This document shows positions 1 through 10,807 of a stretch of DNA of 64,000 nucleotides, one piece after another (position 1 is the first letter of the stretch; each line of letters opens with the position of its first letter). A program made the translations under genes and the position numbers. This DNA is from Clavibacter michiganensis (lineage in GTDB: Bacteria; Actinomycetota; Actinomycetes; Actinomycetales; Microbacteriaceae): contig MDHJ01000001.1 of NCBI GenBank assembly GCA_002150995.1, positions 1,550,001-1,614,000 on the forward strand, in the 5' to 3' direction. The notes below the pieces were generated by a model. The model worked only from the letters and a program-made list of their open reading frames with translations, had not been told where the DNA came from and ran no database searches.

Positions 1-2
1 AG

Positions 3-659
3 GCGGCCGTGGAGTGGATGCTCCCGGCCGGCGCCCGCCGGGTCGTCGACCTGGGCGCGGGCACCGGCAAGCTCACGCGCCTGCTCGCCGCGCGCGGCCT
101 GCAGGTCACCGCGGTGGAGCCCGACGCCGGCATGCGCGCCGTGCTGGCCGCCGCGTCCCCCGACGTCGACGTCCGCGCGGGATCCGGCGAGGCGATGCCC
201 CTCGGCGACGGCGAGGAGGACGCGGTCCTCGTCGCGCAGGCGTGGCACTGGATGGACGCCGGGGAGGCGGCCCGCGAGGCCGCGCGCGTGCTCCGCCCCG
301 GCGGTCGCCTCTGCCTGGTGTGGAACGCGATGGACGTGCGCGAGGACTGGGTCCGCGAGCTCGACGCGCTCCTCCAGCCGGGACGCCGCCCGCGCGGGCC
401 CGGGCAGGAGCCCGGCCCGTTCCCCGGCTTCGGCCCGGTCGAGCACGCGTCCTTCCCCCACCGCCACCGCACGACCCCCGACGACGTCGTGGCGCTCGCG
501 GGCTCCATCAGCCGCGTCGTCGTCATGCCCGACCCCGAGCGGGCTCGGGCGCTCGACGACATCCGCACGCTCCTCGCGGGTCACCCCGACACCGCGGGCC
601 GCGACCAGCTGGAGCTCCCCTGGCGGGCGGACGCCTACCGCGCCCAGCTCGGCGGCTAG
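3..659 (+). CDS. class I SAM-dependent methyltransferase, 5' end outside window
   Basis: The reading frame is open from the first bases of the window and closes with TAG at 657-659, so the N-terminus is missing. The visible 219 codons begin just before the SAM-binding glycine loop, VDLGAGTGKLT, which is followed by an acidic residue at the end of strand 2 (VEPD) and the strand-4 region with VAQAWHWMD. This is the UbiE/Methyltransf_11 type of fold. In family members about 30-40 residues normally precede the glycine loop, so the loss is short. The substrate cannot be told from sequence. A GTG at 9 could be an internal start but would leave almost no N-terminal helix, so I treat the gene as truncated by the window edge. 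Confidence 0.85.
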   Translation, partial: AAVEWMLPAGARRVVDLGAGTGKLTRLLAARGLQVTAVEPDAGMRAVLAAASPDVDVRAGSGEAMPLGDGEEDAVLVAQAWHWMDAGEAAREAARVLRPGGRLCLVWNAMDVREDWVRELDALLQPGRRPRGPGQEPGPFPGFGPVEHASFPHRHRTTPDDVVALAGSISRVVVMPDPERARALDDIRTLLAGHPDTAGRDQLELPWRADAYRAQLGG

Positions 660-687
660 GGGCTGCGGCACCCGCGGGAGCGCGCGC

Positions 688-693
688 TAGGAT
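688..693 (+). promoter_or_regulatory. -10 box of the ileS T-box leader
   Basis: TAGGAT lies about 7 bases before the start of the conserved T-box leader, placing transcription initiation near 700. No good -35 hexamer is visible at the expected spacing. Confidence 0.5.
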
Positions 694-699
694 CGTGGG

Positions 700-908
700 A
701 CAGGCGCCGATCCGGCCATCACCGGGGAGCCTTCGGAAGAGAGCCCCGCACGGACGACCGCGGGGCAGGTAGAACCGAACGGGTCGGGCCCGTCATCGCC
801 TCTGGAGAGTGGCCGCGCGTCGCGTGGCAAGCGGGGTGGTACCGCGCTCGGGGATCCGCACACGGGTTCCGGGCGTCCTCGCGGAGAGCCGACGCCGCAG
901 GAGATGCC
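700..908 (+). promoter_or_regulatory. T-box riboswitch (tRNA-Ile sensor) controlling ileS
   Basis: The leader has the hallmarks of an actinobacterial ileS T-box. A short Stem I presents ATC, the isoleucine specifier codon, at 718-720, followed by ACCGGGGAGCC. An AGAACCGAACGGG element lies at 771-784, and the conserved T-box bulge CAAGCGGGGTGGTACCGCG lies at 828-846 where the uncharged tRNA acceptor end would pair. There is no terminator with a T-run. Instead the segment after the T-box leads into the ribosome binding site AGGAG at 899-903, six bases before the start codon, so regulation is probably translational: uncharged tRNA-Ile frees the binding site. The translational mode is family knowledge; the motifs are directly visible. 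Confidence 0.93.
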
Positions 909-3900
909 ATGACCTACCCCCGTCCCGTCCCCGACGACCCGCACGCCCCCGACCAGGTCGCGGCGAGCCCGCGCTTCCCGGAGATCGAGACCGGCATCCT
1001 CGCGTTCTGGAAGCGCGACGACACCTTCCGCGCCTCCGTCGAGCGGCGCGAGGGATGCGACGAGTGGGTCTTCTACGACGGCCCGCCCTTCGCCAACGGC
1101 CTCCCGCACTACGGGCACCTCCTCACCGGCTACGCCAAGGACGCCTTCCCGCGCTTCCAGACCATGCGCGGCAAGCAGGTCCACCGCCGCTTCGGCTGGG
1201 ACACTCACGGCCTGCCCGCCGAGCTCGAGGCCATGCGCCAGCTCGGCATCACCGAGAAGAGCGAGATCGAGCAGATGGGCGTCGAGGCGTTCAACGCCGT
1301 CGCGCGCCGGTCGGTGCTCGAGTACACGGGGGAGTGGGAGGAGTACGTGACCCGCTCCGCGCGGTGGGTCGACTTCGAGGACGACTACAAGACCCTCGAC
1401 ATCGACTTCATGGAGTCGGTCATCTGGGCCTTCAAGGAGCTGCACGACAAGGGCCTCGCGTACGAGGGCTTCCGGGTGCTCCCGTACTGCTGGCACGACC
1501 AGACGCCGCTGAGCAACCACGAGCTGCGGATGGACGACGACGTCTACCGCATGCGCCAGGACCAGTCGGTCACCGTCACGTTCCCGCTCGTCGGCGCCAA
1601 GGCCGAGTCGCTCGGCCTCACCGCCGTGCGCGCGCTCGCCTGGACGACGACCCCCTGGACCCTGCCCACGAACATGGCGCTCGCGGTCGGGCCGGACATC
1701 ACGTACGCCGTCGTGCCCGCGGGCCCCGCCGGCACGCCCGACTCCGAGGCGCCCGACTCCCTGCCCCGCGCGTCGTCCGCGCAGCTCGCCGCCGAGGTGC
1801 TCGGGTCCGAGTACCTCATCGCGCAGGACCTCGTGGGGAACTACGCGAAGGACCTCGGCTACGCGTCCGCCGACGAGGCGCGCGCCGCCGTGTCCCGCAC
1901 GGTCCTCGGCCGCCAGCTCGAGGGCGTCGCCTACGACCGCCTGTGGGACTTCTACGCCGACACGGAGCGCTTCGGCACCGGGAACGCGTGGCAGGTGCTC
2001 GTCGCCGACTACGTCACGACCACGGACGGCACCGGCATCGTCCACCAGGCCCCCGCCTACGGCGAGGAGGACCAGCAGGTCTGCGCCGCCGCCGGCATCC
2101 CCGTGATCCTGTCCCTCGACGAGGGCGGCCGCTTCGTCGACACGGTCCCCGAGGTCGCGGGAGAGCTGTGGTCGGACGCCGGCAGGACGCTCACGCGCAT
2201 GCTGAAGGCGCAGGGCCGCCTCATCCGCCAGGCGAGCTACGAGCACTCGTACCCGCACTGCTGGCGCTGCAAGAACCCGCTCATCTACAAGGCGGTGTCC
2301 AGCTGGTTCGTGCGCGTCACCGACTTCCGCGACGACATGGTGCGCCTCAACCAGGACATCTCGTGGACCCCGGAGAACGTCAAGGACGGGCAGTTCGGCA
2401 AGTGGATCGGCAACGCCCGCGACTGGTCCATCAGCCGCAACCGCTTCTGGGGGAGCCCGATCCCCGTCTGGAAGAGCGACGACCCGGCCTACCCGCGCAT
2501 CGACGTGTACGGCAGCCTCGACGAGCTCGAGGCCGACTTCGGGGTGCGCCCCACGGACCTGCACCGCCCGTTCATCGACCAGCTGACGCGCCCGAACCCC
2601 GACGACCCGACCGGCCGCTCCACCATGCGCCGCATCGAGGACGTGCTGGACGTCTGGTTCGACTCCGGATCGATGCCCTTCGCGCAGGTGCACTACCCGT
2701 TCGAGGACCGCGAGTGGTTCGACGCCCACAGCCCGGCCGACTTCATCGTCGAGTACATCGGGCAGACCCGCGGCTGGTTCTACACGCTGCACGCGCTCTC
2801 GACGGCCCTGTTCGACCGACCCGCGTTCTCGAGCGTCGTGAGCCACGGCATCGTGCTCGGCAACGACGGCCAGAAGATGTCGAAGTCGCTGCGCAACTAC
2901 CCGGACGTCAACGACGTGTTCGACCGGGACGGATCCGACGCCATGCGCTGGTTCCTGCTCGCGAGCCCCGTGCTCCGGGGCGGCAACCTCGTGGTGACCG
3001 AGGAGGGCATCCGCGAGGGCGTCCGGCAGGTGCTGCTGCCGCTCTGGAGCACCTGGTACTTCTTCTCGCTCTACGCCAACTCCGCGGCGCCGGGCGGCTA
3101 CGAGGCGCACCGCGACACGACGAGCGACGACGTGCTGGACCGCTACGTCCTGGCCCGCACCCGCCGCCTGGTCACCGAGGTGACGGCGCACATGACGGCG
3201 CTCGACTCCACGCTCGCGGCGGCCTCCCTGCGCGACTTCGCCGACGTGCTGACCAACTGGTACGTCCGCCGCAGCCGGGACCGCTTCTGGGCGGGCGTCG
3301 AGACCGCGGCCGACGGCACGGTCACGCGCACGGCCGCGTTCGACACCCTGTACACGGTCCTCGAGACGGTGGCGCGCGTCGCGGCGCCCCTCCTGCCGCT
3401 CGTCTCCGAGCGCATCTGGAAGGACCTCACGGGCGGGCGCAGCGTCCACCTGGAGGACTGGCCCGAGCCCGACGACCTGCCGGCCGACGACCGGCTCGTG
3501 GAGGTGATGGACCGGGTGCGCCAGGTGGCCTCCACGGCGCTCTCGCTCCGCAAGCAGTCGGGCCTCCGGGTCCGCCAGCCGCTCGCGCGGCTCACCGTGG
3601 TGAGCGACGACGCCGACGGGCTCGCCCGGTTCGAGGACATCCTCCGCGACGAGCTGAACGTGAAGGCGGTCTCCGTCGAGGAGCTCACGGCCACGAGCGC
3701 GTCGGACGCGGGCATCACCCGCCGGCTGACGGTGAACGCGCGCGTCGCCGGGCCGCGCCTCGGCAAGGGCGTGCAGCAGGTCATCCAGGCCGCCCGCGCC
3801 GGCGACTGGACCGAGGCCGACGGCGAGGTCGTCGCGGGCGGCGTGCCGCTCGTGGCGGGCGAGTACGAGCTCGTCCTGGAGGTCGCGGGCGACCGCGCCG

Positions 3901-4232
3901 ACCAGGCGCTCGCCCTCCTGCCGGGCGGCGGCTTCCTCCTGCTCGACACGGCCCTCACGCCCGAGCTCGAGGCCGAGGGCCTCGCGCGCGACGTGGTGCG
4001 CAACGTGCAGGACGCGCGGAAGGGCGCGGGACTCGAGGTGAGCGACCGCATCGCCCTCGTGATCCGCCTGGACGCGGCGGGCGCCGAGGCGGCGGAGCGG
4101 TTCCGCGACCTCATCGCGCGTGAGACCCTGGCCGTGGCGCTGCGCATCGACGCGGACGCCGTGGCGGATCCGGGAGCCGGCATCACCGTCGGCGGCGGAT
4201 CGCCCCTGTACATCGAGGTGGAGCGAGCATGA
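909..4232 (+). CDS. ileS: isoleucyl-tRNA synthetase, IleRS2 type
   Basis: Charges tRNA-Ile with isoleucine in the cytoplasm. The 1107-residue protein has the class I signature HYGH at residues 67-70 and KMSKS at 656-660 with an editing (CP1) domain between them, and a long C-terminal region. The PHYGH form of the HIGH motif and the length above 1000 residues are typical of the eukaryote-like IleRS2 subfamily, whose members tend to be insensitive to mupirocin; bacterial IleRS1 is about 930 residues. A serine/alanine/proline-rich insert around residues 275-295 lies inside the editing domain and is probably a surface loop. The ATG at 909 has AGGAG at good spacing and lies at the end of the T-box leader. 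The stop overlaps folC by four bases (ATGA), so the two are translationally coupled. Confidence 0.97.
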   Translation: MTYPRPVPDDPHAPDQVAASPRFPEIETGILAFWKRDDTFRASVERREGCDEWVFYDGPPFANGLPHYGHLLTGYAKDAFPRFQTMRGKQVHRRFGWDTHGLPAELEAMRQLGITEKSEIEQMGVEAFNAVARRSVLEYTGEWEEYVTRSARWVDFEDDYKTLDIDFMESVIWAFKELHDKGLAYEGFRVLPYCWHDQTPLSNHELRMDDDVYRMRQDQSVTVTFPLVGAKAESLGLTAVRALAWTTTPWTLPTNMALAVGPDITYAVVPAGPAGTPDSEAPDSLPRASSAQLAAEVLGSEYLIAQDLVGNYAKDLGYASADEARAAVSRTVLGRQLEGVAYDRLWDFYADTERFGTGNAWQVLVADYVTTTDGTGIVHQAPAYGEEDQQVCAAAGIPVILSLDEGGRFVDTVPEVAGELWSDAGRTLTRMLKAQGRLIRQASYEHSYPHCWRCKNPLIYKAVSSWFVRVTDFRDDMVRLNQDISWTPENVKDGQFGKWIGNARDWSISRNRFWGSPIPVWKSDDPAYPRIDVYGSLDELEADFGVRPTDLHRPFIDQLTRPNPDDPTGRSTMRRIEDVLDVWFDSGSMPFAQVHYPFEDREWFDAHSPADFIVEYIGQTRGWFYTLHALSTALFDRPAFSSVVSHGIVLGNDGQKMSKSLRNYPDVNDVFDRDGSDAMRWFLLASPVLRGGNLVVTEEGIREGVRQVLLPLWSTWYFFSLYANSAAPGGYEAHRDTTSDDVLDRYVLARTRRLVTEVTAHMTALDSTLAAASLRDFADVLTNWYVRRSRDRFWAGVETAADGTVTRTAAFDTLYTVLETVARVAAPLLPLVSERIWKDLTGGRSVHLEDWPEPDDLPADDRLVEVMDRVRQVASTALSLRKQSGLRVRQPLARLTVVSDDADGLARFEDILRDELNVKAVSVEELTATSASDAGITRRLTVNARVAGPRLGKGVQQVIQAARAGDWTEADGEVVAGGVPLVAGEYELVLEVAGDRADQALALLPGGGFLLLDTALTPELEAEGLARDVVRNVQDARKGAGLEVSDRIALVIRLDAAGAEAAERFRDLIARETLAVALRIDADAVADPGAGITVGGGSPLYIEVERA

Positions 4233-5797
4233 GCGACCAGCAGGGCGGACGGCCCTTCGACGACGACGAGCCCCGGCGCGACGACGACTTCGAGCCCGAG
4301 GGCGACGAGGGCGTCGACGCGGCCGCGCGCGCCCTCGACCCCGACGTCGACGGCCTGAGCGACGACCAGCTCTTCGCCGACGACGCCGCGGAGCTCCGCC
4401 GCGAGGCCGAGCGGTCGATCGTCGCGGGCCGCGAGGTCGACGACGAGAACTACTTCGAGCGCGAGGGCGACCTCGTGTACCAGGCGCTCCTGTCGCGCGT
4501 GGGGGAGCAGGCGCCCCAGCCGCGCCTGTCGGCGACGCGTCGCGTCGTGGAGCTCCTCGGCGACCCGCAGCGCGCGTACAAGATCGTGCACGTCACCGGC
4601 ACCAACGGGAAGACGTCGACGAGCCGGATGACGGAGAGCATCCTCCGCGCCGCCGGCCTCCGGACGGGCCTGTTCACGAGCCCGCACCTCGTGCGGTTCA
4701 ACGAGCGCATCGTCGTCGACGGCCTCCCCATCACCGACGAGGCGCTCAGCCGGAACTGGGCCGACGTCGAGCCCTTCATCGACATGGTCGACCAGGAGCT
4801 CGTGGCCGCGGGCGAGGAGCCCGTCACCTTCTTCGAGGCGCTCACCGTGCTCGCGTTCGCGGCGTTCGCCGACGCGCCCGTGGACGTCGCGGTCGTCGAG
4901 GTCGGCATGGGCGGCGAGTGGGACTCCACCAACGTCGCCGACGGCGAGGTCGCGGTGTTCACGCCCGTCTCGCTCGACCACACGCAGCGCCTCGGATCCA
5001 CGGTGGCCGAGATCGCGCGCACCAAGTCGGGCATCGTGAAGCCCGCGTCCGACGTCGTCTCCGCCGCGCAGGCGCCGGAGGTGGTGGCCGAGCTCACGCG
5101 CGCGGCCGAGCTCACCGAGTCCACCTGGTCCATGGAGGGGGAGCGGTTCCGCCTCCTCGACACGACCCTCGCCGTCGGCGGCCAGGTCGTCTCCGTCCAG
5201 GGCCTCGCGGGCACCTACCGCGACGTGTTCCTGCCCCTGTTCGGCGCGCACCAGGCGCAGAACGCGGCGGTCGCGATCGCCGCGGTCGAGTCGTTCCTCG
5301 GCGGCGGCGACCACGCCATCCACGACGACGTGCTCGCGGAGGGCCTCGCCACGGCGACGAGCCCCGGGCGGCTGCAGGTCGTCGGCACGGAGCCGACCGT
5401 GCTGGTGGACGCGGCCCACAACCCCGCGGGCGCCGCCTCGCTCGCGGCGGCGCTGCCCGTCTACTTCACGTTCGACCGCGTCACCGCCGTCCTCGGCGTC
5501 CTCGCGGACAAGGACGCGGAGGGCATCGTGCGCGAGCTCGCCCCGGTCGTCGACCACTTCATCGTCACGGCCTCCACGTCGGAGCGCTCGGTGGACCCCG
5601 ACGAGCTGGCCCGCGTCGTCGTCGCCGTCGTCGGCCGGGACCGCGTCACGGTCGAGCCCGACCTCCGCACCGCCCTCGAGGACGCCCGCGACTCCGCGGG
5701 AGAGACCGAGAAGGGCGCGGCGCTCGTCACCGGCTCGATCCTCCTCGTCGGCGAGGCCATGGCCCACGCCGACCAGGCGGGCTGGAAGACCGCGTGA
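4229..5797 (+). CDS. folC: bifunctional folylpolyglutamate synthase/dihydrofolate synthase
   Basis: Adds glutamate to dihydropteroate or folates using ATP, in cytoplasmic folate metabolism. The Mur-ligase P-loop VTGTNGKTS is at residues 122-130, followed by the [13 protein letters not shown] substrate loop and, in the C-terminal domain, the [10 protein letters not shown] motif. The 522-residue length exceeds the usual 420-450 because of an acidic N-terminal extension of about 80 residues (many Asp/Glu, few aliphatic). The FolC fold itself begins near [14 protein letters not shown]. The ATG at 4229 overlaps the ileS stop and has GGAG upstream, so the extension looks translated, but an internal start cannot be excluded. 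It overlaps the next gene by GTGA. Confidence 0.95.
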   Translation: MSDQQGGRPFDDDEPRRDDDFEPEGDEGVDAAARALDPDVDGLSDDQLFADDAAELRREAERSIVAGREVDDENYFEREGDLVYQALLSRVGEQAPQPRLSATRRVVELLGDPQRAYKIVHVTGTNGKTSTSRMTESILRAAGLRTGLFTSPHLVRFNERIVVDGLPITDEALSRNWADVEPFIDMVDQELVAAGEEPVTFFEALTVLAFAAFADAPVDVAVVEVGMGGEWDSTNVADGEVAVFTPVSLDHTQRLGSTVAEIARTKSGIVKPASDVVSAAQAPEVVAELTRAAELTESTWSMEGERFRLLDTTLAVGGQVVSVQGLAGTYRDVFLPLFGAHQAQNAAVAIAAVESFLGGGDHAIHDDVLAEGLATATSPGRLQVVGTEPTVLVDAAHNPAGAASLAAALPVYFTFDRVTAVLGVLADKDAEGIVRELAPVVDHFIVTASTSERSVDPDELARVVVAVVGRDRVTVEPDLRTALEDARDSAGETEKGAALVTGSILLVGEAMAHADQAGWKTA

Positions 5798-6282
5798 GCA
5801 CCGACGGGCGGCCCGCCCGCACGCGCCGCCCCCGTCCGCCCCGCACCACGGTCGAGATCCTCGGGTCCATCGTCATGGGCTTCCAGGTCATCGTCGTGTT
5901 CCTCGCGAGCCTCGTCGCCTTCGGCCTGGAGGCGCTGCCGGCGCTCCCCGCGCTCGGCGGCGGCGCGCTCCTGGTGCTCGCGATGCTCGCCGTCGTGGGC
6001 TCGCTGCGCACCCCGCTCGGCGTCCGCGCCGGCTGGGTCGTGCAGGTCCTCGTGGTCCTCACCGGCCTCGTCCTGCCCGCCATGTACGCGGTCGGCGGGT
6101 TCTTCCTGCTCCTCTGGATCTACGCCATGGTCCAGGGCGCCCGCATCGACCGCGAGAAGGCCGCCGCGCGCGGGGCCTGGGAGCAGGCCATGCTCGACGA
6201 GCAGGCCGCCGCGGCCGACGGAGCCCACGGCCTCCCCACCGACCACCGACCGACCGACGAGCCGCCGGCTCCCACCCCGTAG
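5794..6282 (+). CDS. DUF4233 small membrane protein
   Basis: A 162-residue protein beginning with GTG inside the folC stop (GTGA overlap). An Arg/Pro-rich cytoplasmic N-terminus of about 22 residues is followed by four hydrophobic segments, roughly residues 26-45, 50-70, 78-95 and 98-115, then a charged Ala/Glu-rich tail. This matches the DUF4233 family, which sits between folC and ndk in many Actinobacteria. Function is unknown. The tight overlap with folC and the 11-base gap to ndk indicate one transcript. Confidence 0.85.
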   Translation: MSTDGRPARTRRPRPPRTTVEILGSIVMGFQVIVVFLASLVAFGLEALPALPALGGGALLVLAMLAVVGSLRTPLGVRAGWVVQVLVVLTGLVLPAMYAVGGFFLLLWIYAMVQGARIDREKAAARGAWEQAMLDEQAAAADGAHGLPTDHRPTDEPPAPTP

Positions 6283-6293
6283 GAGATCCCCCC

Positions 6294-6713
6294 ATGACCG
6301 CACCCGTCCAGGAGACCCTCGTCCTCGTGAAGCCCGACGGGGTCGCCCGCGGCCTCACCGGCGAGATCCTCCGCCGCATCGAGGCCAAGGGCTACCAGAT
6401 CGTCGACCTCCGCATGCTGCAGGCCGAGCGCGCCCTGCTCGAGCATCACTACGAGGAGCACCAGGGCAAGCCGTTCTACGAGCCGCTCGTGGAGTTCATG
6501 GAGTCCGGTCCCGTCGTCGCCGTGCGCCTCGCGGGGAACCGCGTCATCGAGGGCTTCCGGTCGCTCGCCGGCACCACCGACCCGACCGGAGCCGCGCCCG
6601 GCACCATCCGCGGCGACCTCGGCCGCGACTGGGGCCTCGCGGTCGCGCAGAACCTCGTGCACGGCAGCGACTCGCCCGAGTCCGCGGCGCGCGAGCTCGC
6701 CCTCTGGTTCTAG
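6294..6713 (+). CDS. ndk: nucleoside diphosphate kinase
   Basis: Transfers the gamma phosphate between nucleoside triphosphates and diphosphates through a phosphohistidine. The 139-residue protein starts with the usual ETLVLVKPDGV strand, and has the catalytic histidine at residue 123 in NLVHGSDS with the Kpn-loop region (RGDLGRD) before it. Length is normal for the family. A strong TAGGAG lies eight bases upstream of the ATG. It is the last gene of the ileS-folC-DUF4233-ndk run and is followed immediately by a strong palindromic terminator. Confidence 0.97.
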   Translation: MTAPVQETLVLVKPDGVARGLTGEILRRIEAKGYQIVDLRMLQAERALLEHHYEEHQGKPFYEPLVEFMESGPVVAVRLAGNRVIEGFRSLAGTTDPTGAAPGTIRGDLGRDWGLAVAQNLVHGSDSPESAARELALWF

Positions 6714-6727
6714 CCGGAGCGCACGCG

Positions 6728-6761
6728 GAGAGGGGCCGACCGGATCCGGTCGGCCCCTCTC
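6728..6761. terminator. 34-bp perfect palindrome, bidirectional terminator
   Basis: The arm GAGAGGGGCCGACCGG at 6728-6743 is fully complementary to 6746-6761, with only AT between them. It lies between the converging ends of ndk and the VKOR-like gene, so it can stop transcription from both sides. It has no T-run. Confidence 0.85.
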
Positions 6762-6777
6762 GCACGTCCCGGCCCGC

Positions 6778-7386
6778 TCAGCCGAGGAGCGTCGGGATCA
6801 GCGCGGGGAAGGCCGCGATGATCGCGACGACGATGACGGCGTAGTTCAGCACGACCACGGCCCACGCGTAGGGCGCCACCGCGTCCGCGGCCCGGCGGAT
6901 CCCGGCGGGCACCGGGATGAGACCCGACCGCGCGGTGGCGGACAGCGTGCCCCACCACAGCGGGATCATCGCGCTCCACACCAGCAGGCAGTACGGGCAG
7001 AGCGCACCGATGACGAAGACGCTCTGGGTGAAGAGCCAGGTGACGAACAGCCAGCCGCCCAGCGTGCCGAGCGCGAAGAGCGTCCAGAACCACCGCGCGA
7101 ACCGCGCCCCGGCGAGGAGCGCCATGCCGAGCACGACGGGCACCACGAAGGCGGCGACCCCGATGAGCGGGTTCGGGAAGCCGAGGAGCGCGCCCTGCGC
7201 GGACTCGATGACCGTCGCGCAGGAGATGAACGGGTTGATGTCGCACGAGAGCGACGCGCCCGGCTCCTCGAGCAGGTGCAGCCGCTCGAGGACGAGGACG
7301 AACGACCCGATCCACCCGACGACGCCCGTGACGACGAGCAGGAGGGCCAGGGAACGGGGGTGCACGGGGGCCCGGGTCGCGGTCAT
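6778..7386 (-). CDS. vitamin K epoxide reductase (VKOR) family membrane thiol oxidase
   Basis: A 202-residue membrane protein with about five hydrophobic helices. It carries the VKOR redox centre CPYC (C130 and C133) and the loop cysteine pair C48 and C56, the four-cysteine relay of bacterial VKOR. By family knowledge it reoxidises a DsbA-like disulfide-forming partner outside the membrane and passes electrons to quinone, replacing DsbB in Actinobacteria. No DsbA/thioredoxin partner is encoded next to it. The start at 7386 is supported by a -10 box exactly six bases upstream, indicating a leaderless mRNA; a longer reading frame upstream is not needed. Confidence 0.92.
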   Translation of the reverse strand: MTATRAPVHPRSLALLLVVTGVVGWIGSFVLVLERLHLLEEPGASLSCDINPFISCATVIESAQGALLGFPNPLIGVAAFVVPVVLGMALLAGARFARWFWTLFALGTLGGWLFVTWLFTQSVFVIGALCPYCLLVWSAMIPLWWGTLSATARSGLIPVPAGIRRAADAVAPYAWAVVVLNYAVIVVAIIAAFPALIPTLLG

Positions 7387-7691
7387 CGGGAGATCATGGC
7401 AGACGGCCCGGCCGTGACCCTGACGGCCGGGTGGGCGTCGGCGTGCGATACTGGCTGGCAGGTCGACCCGCCGCGCGGGACGACCGCCATGAAGAGTCTT
7501 TCCCGGGGCAGACCCGGGCCGCACGGCACGTCCGGCGGCGGATAGCCAGTTCCGTACCAGTGCGCACGACCGTAGCCTCGGGCCGGAAGTCGCAGACCAG
7601 GATCGACGGAGAACCGCGAAGGCGGGGATCCACTCGGAGAGCTACCGGGATACGGCGCGGCCGTACCGTCCGGTTGAGGAGTGCACCAGAG
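7387..7691 (+). other. 305-base intergenic region, probable rne promoter and 5' leader
   Basis: No convincing gene lies here. It separates the divergent VKOR-like gene from rne. A GATACT at 7448-7453 is a possible -10 for rne, and an inverted repeat CCCGGG-GCAGA-CCCGGG lies at about 7502-7518. A long structured leader would fit RNase E autoregulation as known in other bacteria, but this is inference. Confidence 0.4.
7393..7398 (-). promoter_or_regulatory. leaderless -10 box for the VKOR-like gene
   Basis: On the minus strand CATGAT is followed by six bases and then the ATG at 7386. This spacing makes the start codon the first transcribed triplet. No clear -35 box. Confidence 0.5.
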
Positions 7692-10600
7692 ATGGTGGAG
7701 AGAGACGAGAACACCGGCAGGAGGCGACCCAGCCTCCTCGAGCGGCTGACCGGCCGCCGCGCCGAGCCGACCGCGGCGACGGAGACCGGCGGCCCGCCCG
7801 TCCTCCCCGCGTCCGCGTCCCCCGAGGCGAGCGGCACGCCCGCCTCCGTAGCGAAGGGCCACACCCTGAACGAGAACGACGACACCCAGTCCGCGCCCGT
7901 CGAGCAGGAGGCGCCGGTCGTCCGACGCTCCCGCCGCGCGAGCACCGCCGCCTCCGCGCCCGCGGCCGCCCAGCCGGACGACGCCAGCGTCGACGCGTCC
8001 GCCTCAGCGCCCGCGCCCGCGCCCGCGCCCGCGTCCGCGTCCGCGTCCGCCGAGGCTCCCGCGTCCGCGGAGGCCGCCGCGCCCGCCGACGGGGCACCGG
8101 CCGCCCGGGCCCCGCGGAAGCGCGCCCGCGCAAGGCCGCCGTCGCGGCTTCCGCCGAGGAGCCCGCCGACGCGCCCGCCGCCCCGGCTCCCGAGCCCGCC
8201 GCCCCGGCTCCCGAGCCCGCCTCCGCGGACGCCGCCGCCGGCACGGACGCCGCCGCTGGCACGGACGCCGTCGCGGACGAGGAGCCCGCGACGGAACCCC
8301 CCGCCGCCCCGGCTCGCACGCTCCCGTCCCTGTCCGTCTTCTTCCAGGCCCCCGACATCGCCCCGCTGCCGCCCCGCCGTGCGCGGGACGACCGGCGCGA
8401 CGACGACCGCGACGAGGACGACGACGCCGACCGCGACGACCGCCCCTCGCGCTCCTCGCGTCGCAGCGGACGCGGCCAGGACCGCAGCGCGGGCCGCGAC
8501 GGTCGCGTGCGCGACCGCGAGGACGACCACGACGACGAGGACGACGCCCCCTCGGTGCGCCGCCGCGCGCGCCGCCGCACCGGCGAGGAGGGCCGCGACG
8601 GCGACGACGCTCCCGGCACCGTGGTCAAGGTCCGCACGCCCCGCGAGCCCGAGCTCATCACGGAGCCGCAGCGCATCAAGGGCTCCACCCGCCTCGAGGC
8701 CAAGAAGCAGCGCCGCCGCGACGGCCGCGACGCCGGCCGCCGCCGCCCCGTCCTCACGGAGTCCGAGTACCTGGCCCGCCGCGAGTCGGTCGACCGCAGC
8801 ATGATCGTGCGCTCGCGCGACGGCAAGATCCAGATCGGCGTGCTCGAGGACCAGGTGCTCGTGGAGCACTACGTCGCACGCGCCGACGAGGCGTCCCTCA
8901 TCGGCAACGTCTACCTCGGCCGCGTCCAGAACGTGCTCCGAGCATGGAGGCCGCCTTCATCGACATCGGCCGCGGCCGCAACGCCGTGCTCTACTCCGGC
9001 GAGGTCGACTGGGAGGCCGCCAACGCCGACAAGGGCGGCGGCAGCCACGCGCGCCGCATCGAGGTCGCGCTGAAGCCCGGCGACCGCGTCCTGGTGCAGG
9101 TCACCAAGGACCCGGTGGGCCACAAGGGCGCCCGTCTCACCAGCCAGGTCAGCCTGCCGGGCCGCTACCTCGTGTACGTCCCCAACGGCTCCATGAACGG
9201 CATCAGCCGGAAGCTCCCCGACACGGAGCGCGCGCGCCTGAAGAAGACGCTGAAGGAGGTGCTGCCCGAGAACGTGGGCGTCATCGTCCGCACGGCCGCC
9301 GAGGGCGCGACGGAGGAGCAGCTGAAGCTCGACGTCGAGCGGCTCACGTCGCAGTGGGCGGAGATCAGCCGCCAGGTCGAGAAGGCGCAGGCGCCCGCGC
9401 TCCTGCACTCCGAGCCCGACCTGCTGCTGAAGATCATCCGCGACGTCTTCAACGAGGACTTCCACAAGCTCGTCATCGACGGCGGCGACGCCCAGGAGAT
9501 CATCGAGGGCTACCTCCGCGGCGTCGCGCCCGACCTCATCGACCGGGTCGAGACGTACCGCGGCGAGAGGGACTCGTTCGACGAGCACCGCGTCAGCGAG
9601 CAGATCGAGAAGGCGCTCGACCGGAAGGTCTGGCTGCCCTCCGGCGGCTCGCTCGTCATCGACCGCACCGAGGCCATGACCGTGGTCGACGTCAACACGG
9701 GCAAGTTCGTCGGATCCGGCGGCAACCTCGAGGAGACCGTCACCAAGAACAACCTCGAGGCGGCGGAGGAGATCGTCCGCCAGATGCGCCTGCGGGACAT
9801 CGGCGGCATCATCGTCGTCGACTTCATCGACATGGTCCTCGAGAGCAACCGCGACCTCGTGCTGCGCCGCCTGGTGGAGTGCCTGAGCCGCGACCGCACG
9901 AAGCACCAGGTCGCCGAGGTCACCTCGCTCGGGCTCGTGCAGATGACCCGGAAGAAGCTCGGCCTCGGGCTGCTGGAGTCGTTCTCGGAGAACTGCGAGA
10001 CGTGCGCCGGGCGGGGCATCATCATCCACCACGACCCGCTCATGGAGCACAAGCAGACGCCGCAGGAGCCGATCCAGGGTCAGGGCCGCCGTCGCGGCGG
10101 CAAGGGCCAGGACCACGGCGGCGGCAACGGCGGCAACGGCAACGGCGGCAACGGCGGCGGGCGCGGCGGCGGACAGGCGCAGCAGCAGCGCACGCCCGCG
10201 GCGAGCACCCACAGCATCACCGACGACGCGCGCTCCGCCCTCGCCAAGATCGCGACGAGCACCATCCAGACGGTGAACGAGGCGATCGACCGGGTCGAGG
10301 ACGTCGTGCGGACGCCCGACGAGGGATCGGCGGCGCACGAGGCCGAGCCCGCGGCGTCCGCGGGATCTCCGGCAGCCGCGGACGAGCAGCGGCGCGGCGA
10401 CCGTCCGCGGCGCAGCCGGGGAGGCCGGGGACGCGCGTCGTCCGCGACCGTCGAGGCGCAGGAGGCGCCCTCCACGTCGGAGCCCGCGGCTCCCGCCGAG
10501 GACCCGACCCCCGCCGATGCCGCCGTCGAGGAGCCCGCGCTCTCGACGCTCGAGCCGCGCGAGGCCATCCGCCTGGAGCCCGTGCAGATCCTCGACATCC

Positions 10601-10782
10601 CCGTCGCGAGCGCCCGCACGGCGCCGCGCCGCGTCAGCTCGGCCGACGCGGAGCAGCTCCTCGGCTCCGTGCTCGACGCGCTGCCGCAGCCCAAGGAGCC
10701 GGGACAGGGGCGGGCACGCAGCCGCCGGGTCTCGACCCCGACGCTGACGACGCCGGCGGCCGCCGCCGACGACGCGAGCTGA
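7692..10782 (+). CDS. rne: ribonuclease E/G, frame broken twice
   Basis: Endoribonuclease of RNA processing and decay. The frame must be joined across two one-base losses, near 8121-8131 (CGCGCCCGCGCAAGG) and at 8938-8939 (GTGCTCCGAGC where CTCCCG is expected); repaired length is about 1030 residues. Order: a low-complexity Ala/Pro/Glu then Arg/Asp-rich N-terminal region (residues 1-340), an S1 domain starting IGVLEDQVLVE, the catalytic DNase I-like domain with VVDVNTGKF and VVDFIDM carrying the metal-binding aspartates, the zinc-link CETCAGRG, then a glycine/asparagine-rich and acidic C-terminal tail. Disordered arms at both ends are normal for actinobacterial RNase E. The second break falls inside the S1 domain, so the sequence as given would not make an active enzyme; sequencing error is most likely. 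Confidence 0.93.
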
Positions 10783-10807
10783 TCCCGCGGCTGTCCTGGG
10801 GACGGCC

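Noticed and set aside
7692..10782. rne as a pseudogene
   Set aside because: Both breaks are single-base losses in C-rich sequence, the protein on both sides is fully conserved, and the same error type recurs in ten other places.
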